Assembly (NCBI GenBank): GCA_035687245.1 | Contig: DASRYH010000080.1 | Span: 1-10,141 of the forward strand | Length of the DNA stretch: 10,141 nt | Origin: DASRYH01 sp035687245 | Lineage (GTDB): Bacteria; Actinomycetota; Coriobacteriia; Anaerosomatales; PHET01 | Direction of reading: 5' to 3' | Shown here: piece after piece, positions 8,189 to 10,141 of the stretch | Layout: the number at the start of each line of letters is the position of its first letter | Numbering within the stretch: the stretch's first letter is position 1 | Made by a program: the position numbers and the translations under genes | Notes under the pieces: generated by a model | Seen by the model: only the letters and a program-made list of their open reading frames with translations | Told to the model about the DNA's origin: nothing | Databases searched by the model: none

Positions 8189-9196
8189 CTGCTCAACGAC
8201 CGTCGCCGACGCGTGCTCACCGCACTCGTCGAGGAGTACATCGCTTCTGCCACGCCGGTGGGCAGCAAGACGCTGGTTGACCGCTACGAGCTGGGCTGTT
8301 CGCCGGCCACCGTGCGTAACGAGCTCGCGATCCTCGAAGAGACCGGCTTCGTCGTGCAGCCGCACGTGTCCGCGGGCCGTCTGCCCACCGACACCGGCTA
8401 CCGCGACTTCGTCGATCACCTGCTCGAAGACGAGTTCAACGTCGCGTTCGAGCCAGCACGCCTGAACACCAACGGCGAGATTGACGACCTCATGCGCGAG
8501 ACCAGCGCGCTGCTCACGCGGCTTACTGACTCGCTCGCTGTGGTGCTTGCTCCGAGCGTCTCGCGGGTTCGCGTTCGCCGCATCGACCTGCTCTCGATGG
8601 CGCCGCGCCGCGCGCTGTTCGTGCTCATCACCGAGTCCGGCCAGGTACTCAACCGCAACGTCGTGCTCGACGAGGACACCATGCCTGAGCGCTTATCGCA
8701 GGTGGAGCGCGCGCTCAACGCGGCGCTTGTGAACAAGCGCGCTGCCGACATCCGTCCGCTGTACGCCGCGCTGCTTGAGGGCACGATCGACGACCCGTTG
8801 TTCGATGCGGTCGTTGCGCTCGTGGTGGGCGAGATCCTCGAGGTGCTCGACGAGGCCGACAAGGACCGGCTCTACCACGTCGGCGTGCCTGCGCTGCTCG
8901 CACAGCCCGAGTTCCACGACGCCGAACGCGCCCGCCCGCTGATCGAGTGCGTCGAAGACGGCATCGCGCTTCTGGATGCGATGTCGGATGCGGCCGGAGT
9001 GGCAGGCGTCGGCGTGCGAATCGGCCACGAGAACCGGCGCGTCGAGCTGGGCAGCGTGAGCATCGTCGTTACCGACTACGGGACTGGCGGCTCCGAAGGC
9101 ATCGTTGGCGTCATCGGCCCCACACGAATGAACTATCAGCGCGCTATCACGGCCGTTCGGGCCGTGGCGGACGGACTCTCCGAGGCGCTCGCGTAA
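8189..9196 (+). CDS. hrcA: Heat-inducible transcription repressor HrcA
   Basis: HrcA binds CIRCE and represses class I heat-shock genes; in studied bacteria its activity depends on the GroE chaperonin. The product is about 335 residues, normal for the family. The N-terminal winged helix starts LNDRRRRVLTALVEEYI, followed by PVGSKTL (23-29) and the recognition region SPATVRNELAILEETG (38-53), then GRLPTDTGYRDFVD. A GAF-like dimerisation region follows, and the C-terminus has the family motif GVIGPTRMNYQRAI. Start choice: GTG 8180 lies within the Shine-Dalgarno, whereas CTG 8189 has ideal spacing and yields ML-N-D-R, the usual HrcA N-terminus. I therefore place the start at a rare CTG; an annotation pipeline would probably choose 8180. 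The CIRCE upstream implies autoregulation. dnaJ follows after 48 bp, and grpE and dnaK are not next to it. Confidence 0.93.
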   Translation: MLNDRRRRVLTALVEEYIASATPVGSKTLVDRYELGCSPATVRNELAILEETGFVVQPHVSAGRLPTDTGYRDFVDHLLEDEFNVAFEPARLNTNGEIDDLMRETSALLTRLTDSLAVVLAPSVSRVRVRRIDLLSMAPRRALFVLITESGQVLNRNVVLDEDTMPERLSQVERALNAALVNKRAADIRPLYAALLEGTIDDPLFDAVVALVVGEILEVLDEADKDRLYHVGVPALLAQPEFHDAERARPLIECVEDGIALLDAMSDAAGVAGVGVRIGHENRRVELGSVSIVVTDYGTGGSEGIVGVIGPTRMNYQRAITAVRAVADGLSEALA

Positions 9197-9207
9197 GTAC
9201 AGATCGT

Positions 9208-9226
9208 GGCCGAATCTGATTCGGCC
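9208..9226 (+). repeat. Perfect inverted repeat in the hrcA-dnaJ gap
   Basis: GGCCGAATC and GATTCGGCC flank a single T, giving a 9-bp perfect dyad. As RNA it would fold into an 8-bp stem with a CTG loop. It ends 7 nt before the dnaJ Shine-Dalgarno. No T-tract follows (the next bases are GAAAGCGAAAGG), so it is not a typical intrinsic terminator. It could be an mRNA-stability or processing hairpin that sets hrcA:dnaJ ratios, a translational control element, or a DNA operator. The sequence does not decide between these. Confidence 0.75.
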
Positions 9227-9244
9227 GAAAGCGAAAGGATGCAC

Positions 9245-10141
9245 GTGCCCTCCGGTACCAAAGACTATTACGAGCTGCTGGGCGTCGAACGTTCGGCAAA
9301 CGCAGATGAGATCAAGAAGGCCTTCCGCCGAAAGGCGCGGGAGCTTCACCCCGACGTCAACAAGGCTGGGGACGCCGAAGAGCGCTTCAAGGAGGTCAAC
9401 GAGGCCTACGACGTGCTCTCCGACCCCGCGAAGAAGGAGCAGTACGACCGCTTCGGTCGCGTGGGCGGACCTGCGGGTGGCCCCGGTGGACCGGGCGGCT
9501 ACCAGTACGTCGACCTGAACGACCTGTTCGGCAACGGCTCCGGCGGCTTTGACATGGGCGACCTGTTCAGCGCCTTCTTCGGCGGCGTCTCCGGAGGGGG
9601 TGGCCGGGCGGTGCGTCTCGAGGGCCGTGACATGGCGATGTCGCTCATGATCACGCTCAAGGAAGCAGCCACCGGCGTTGAGAAGGAAGTCGTCGTCAAC
9701 CGCCTCGCGCCCTGCGACGTGTGTGGCGCGACCGGTGCCGAGCCCGGCAGCGACGTCATGACCTGCCCCGACTGCCAGGGTGCGGGTCAGAAGGTCACGA
9801 CGCGCAAGACCTTCCTCGGACAGATGCAGTCGGTGGGTCCGTGCGAGCGATGCAGCTCGACCGGCAAGGTCATCGAGAAGCCGTGCGAAGAGTGCGAGGG
9901 CTCGGGACGCCTGCCCGACCGCCAGCACGTCATGGTCACGATCCCCGCGGGCATCCGCGACGGCCAGCAGATTCGCATGCGCGGCATGGGAGAGGCCGGC
10001 ATCCGTGGTGCGGCCGCCGGTGACCTGCTCATCCAGATTCGCGTGAAGGAAGACGACTACCTGCACCGCCAGGGCGATGACCTGCACTGCAAGGCCAACG
10101 TGAGCATCACGCAGGCCGCGCTGGGTGCTGACATCCCCGTG
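9245..10141 (+). CDS. dnaJ: Chaperone protein DnaJ (Hsp40), 3' truncated by window edge
   Basis: DnaJ is the co-chaperone that delivers unfolded clients to DnaK and stimulates its ATPase. There are 299 codons here, open to the right edge. The J domain (about 6-70) opens KDYYELLGV and has the HPD motif at 35-37. A Gly/Phe-rich linker covers about 71-130. The zinc-finger domain (157-221) has four CxxC pairs: CDVCGATG, CPDCQGAG, CERCSSTG and CEECEGSG. The first substrate-binding beta domain follows. All eight cysteines are present, but repeats 1 and 3 lack the middle glycine of CxxCxGxG. GTG 9245 is preferred because AAAGGA (9234-9239) is 5 nt upstream; the ATG at 9239 overlaps that site. The gene lies downstream of CIRCE and hrcA. 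Many actinobacteria have a second dnaJ next to dnaK, so this may be the hrcA-linked paralogue (often called dnaJ2). Confidence 0.95.
   Translation, partial: MPSGTKDYYELLGVERSANADEIKKAFRRKARELHPDVNKAGDAEERFKEVNEAYDVLSDPAKKEQYDRFGRVGGPAGGPGGPGGYQYVDLNDLFGNGSGGFDMGDLFSAFFGGVSGGGGRAVRLEGRDMAMSLMITLKEAATGVEKEVVVNRLAPCDVCGATGAEPGSDVMTCPDCQGAGQKVTTRKTFLGQMQSVGPCERCSSTGKVIEKPCEECEGSGRLPDRQHVMVTIPAGIRDGQQIRMRGMGEAGIRGAAAGDLLIQIRVKEDDYLHRQGDDLHCKANVSITQAALGADIPV

Noticed and set aside
9208..9240. The hrcA-dnaJ dyad as an intrinsic terminator
   Set aside because: The bases after the stem are purine-rich with no T-tract on the plus strand, and terminating here would cut dnaJ off from the CIRCE promoter.
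9239..9244. ATG 9239 as the dnaJ start
   Set aside because: It overlaps the AAAGGA ribosome binding site. GTG 9245 has proper spacing and still leaves the complete J domain.
8693..10087. A 464-codon minus-strand open frame antisense to hrcA and dnaJ
   Set aside because: It has the same shadow-frame character. The plus-strand genes carry all expected motifs, including HPD and the DnaJ cysteines.

Overview
The window is ordinary chromosomal housekeeping DNA from a GC-rich bacterium. The layout is comEA (3' end), comEC, holA, convergent rpsT, then lepA, dusB, hemW, a CIRCE operator, hrcA and dnaJ (5' part). A closely related order is known in Bacillus subtilis. Here, however, the sporulation genes between rpsT and lepA and the grpE-dnaK pair between hrcA and dnaJ are absent, dusB sits between lepA and hemW, and the DNA is strongly GC-rich. 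That pattern fits an actinobacterium (Actinomycetota), perhaps a Coriobacteriia-like lineage. The phylum assignment is inference from layout and composition, not from a database search.

Region 1 (2-3521, + strand) holds two overlapping DNA-uptake genes, comEA and comEC, followed after 45 bp by holA, the delta subunit of the DNA polymerase III clamp loader. Region 2 (3457-3781, - strand) is the gene for ribosomal protein bS20. It converges on holA so tightly that both genes share one CTAG for their stop codons, and the likely rpsT terminator lies inside the holA reading frame. Region 3 (3782-3957) is a 176-bp divergent promoter region between rpsT and lepA. Region 4 (3958-8057, + strand) is a compact lepA-dusB-hemW unit: a translational GTPase, a tRNA dihydrouridine synthase, and a radical-SAM-family heme chaperone. 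Region 5 (8058-10141) is a heat-shock unit. A near-perfect CIRCE element overlaps a -10 box, followed by hrcA (the repressor that binds CIRCE) and dnaJ, with a strong intergenic hairpin between them.

I see no mobile element, CRISPR array, tRNA, rRNA or defence system, and no sign of recent transfer. I do not think the window holds an undescribed multi-gene system. The points worth a second look are fine-scale: the embedded rpsT terminator with its shared stop, a probable CTG start for hrcA, the hrcA-dnaJ hairpin, a possibly leaderless lepA, and an apparently over-represented octamer (CCTTCGGC/GCCGAAGG).
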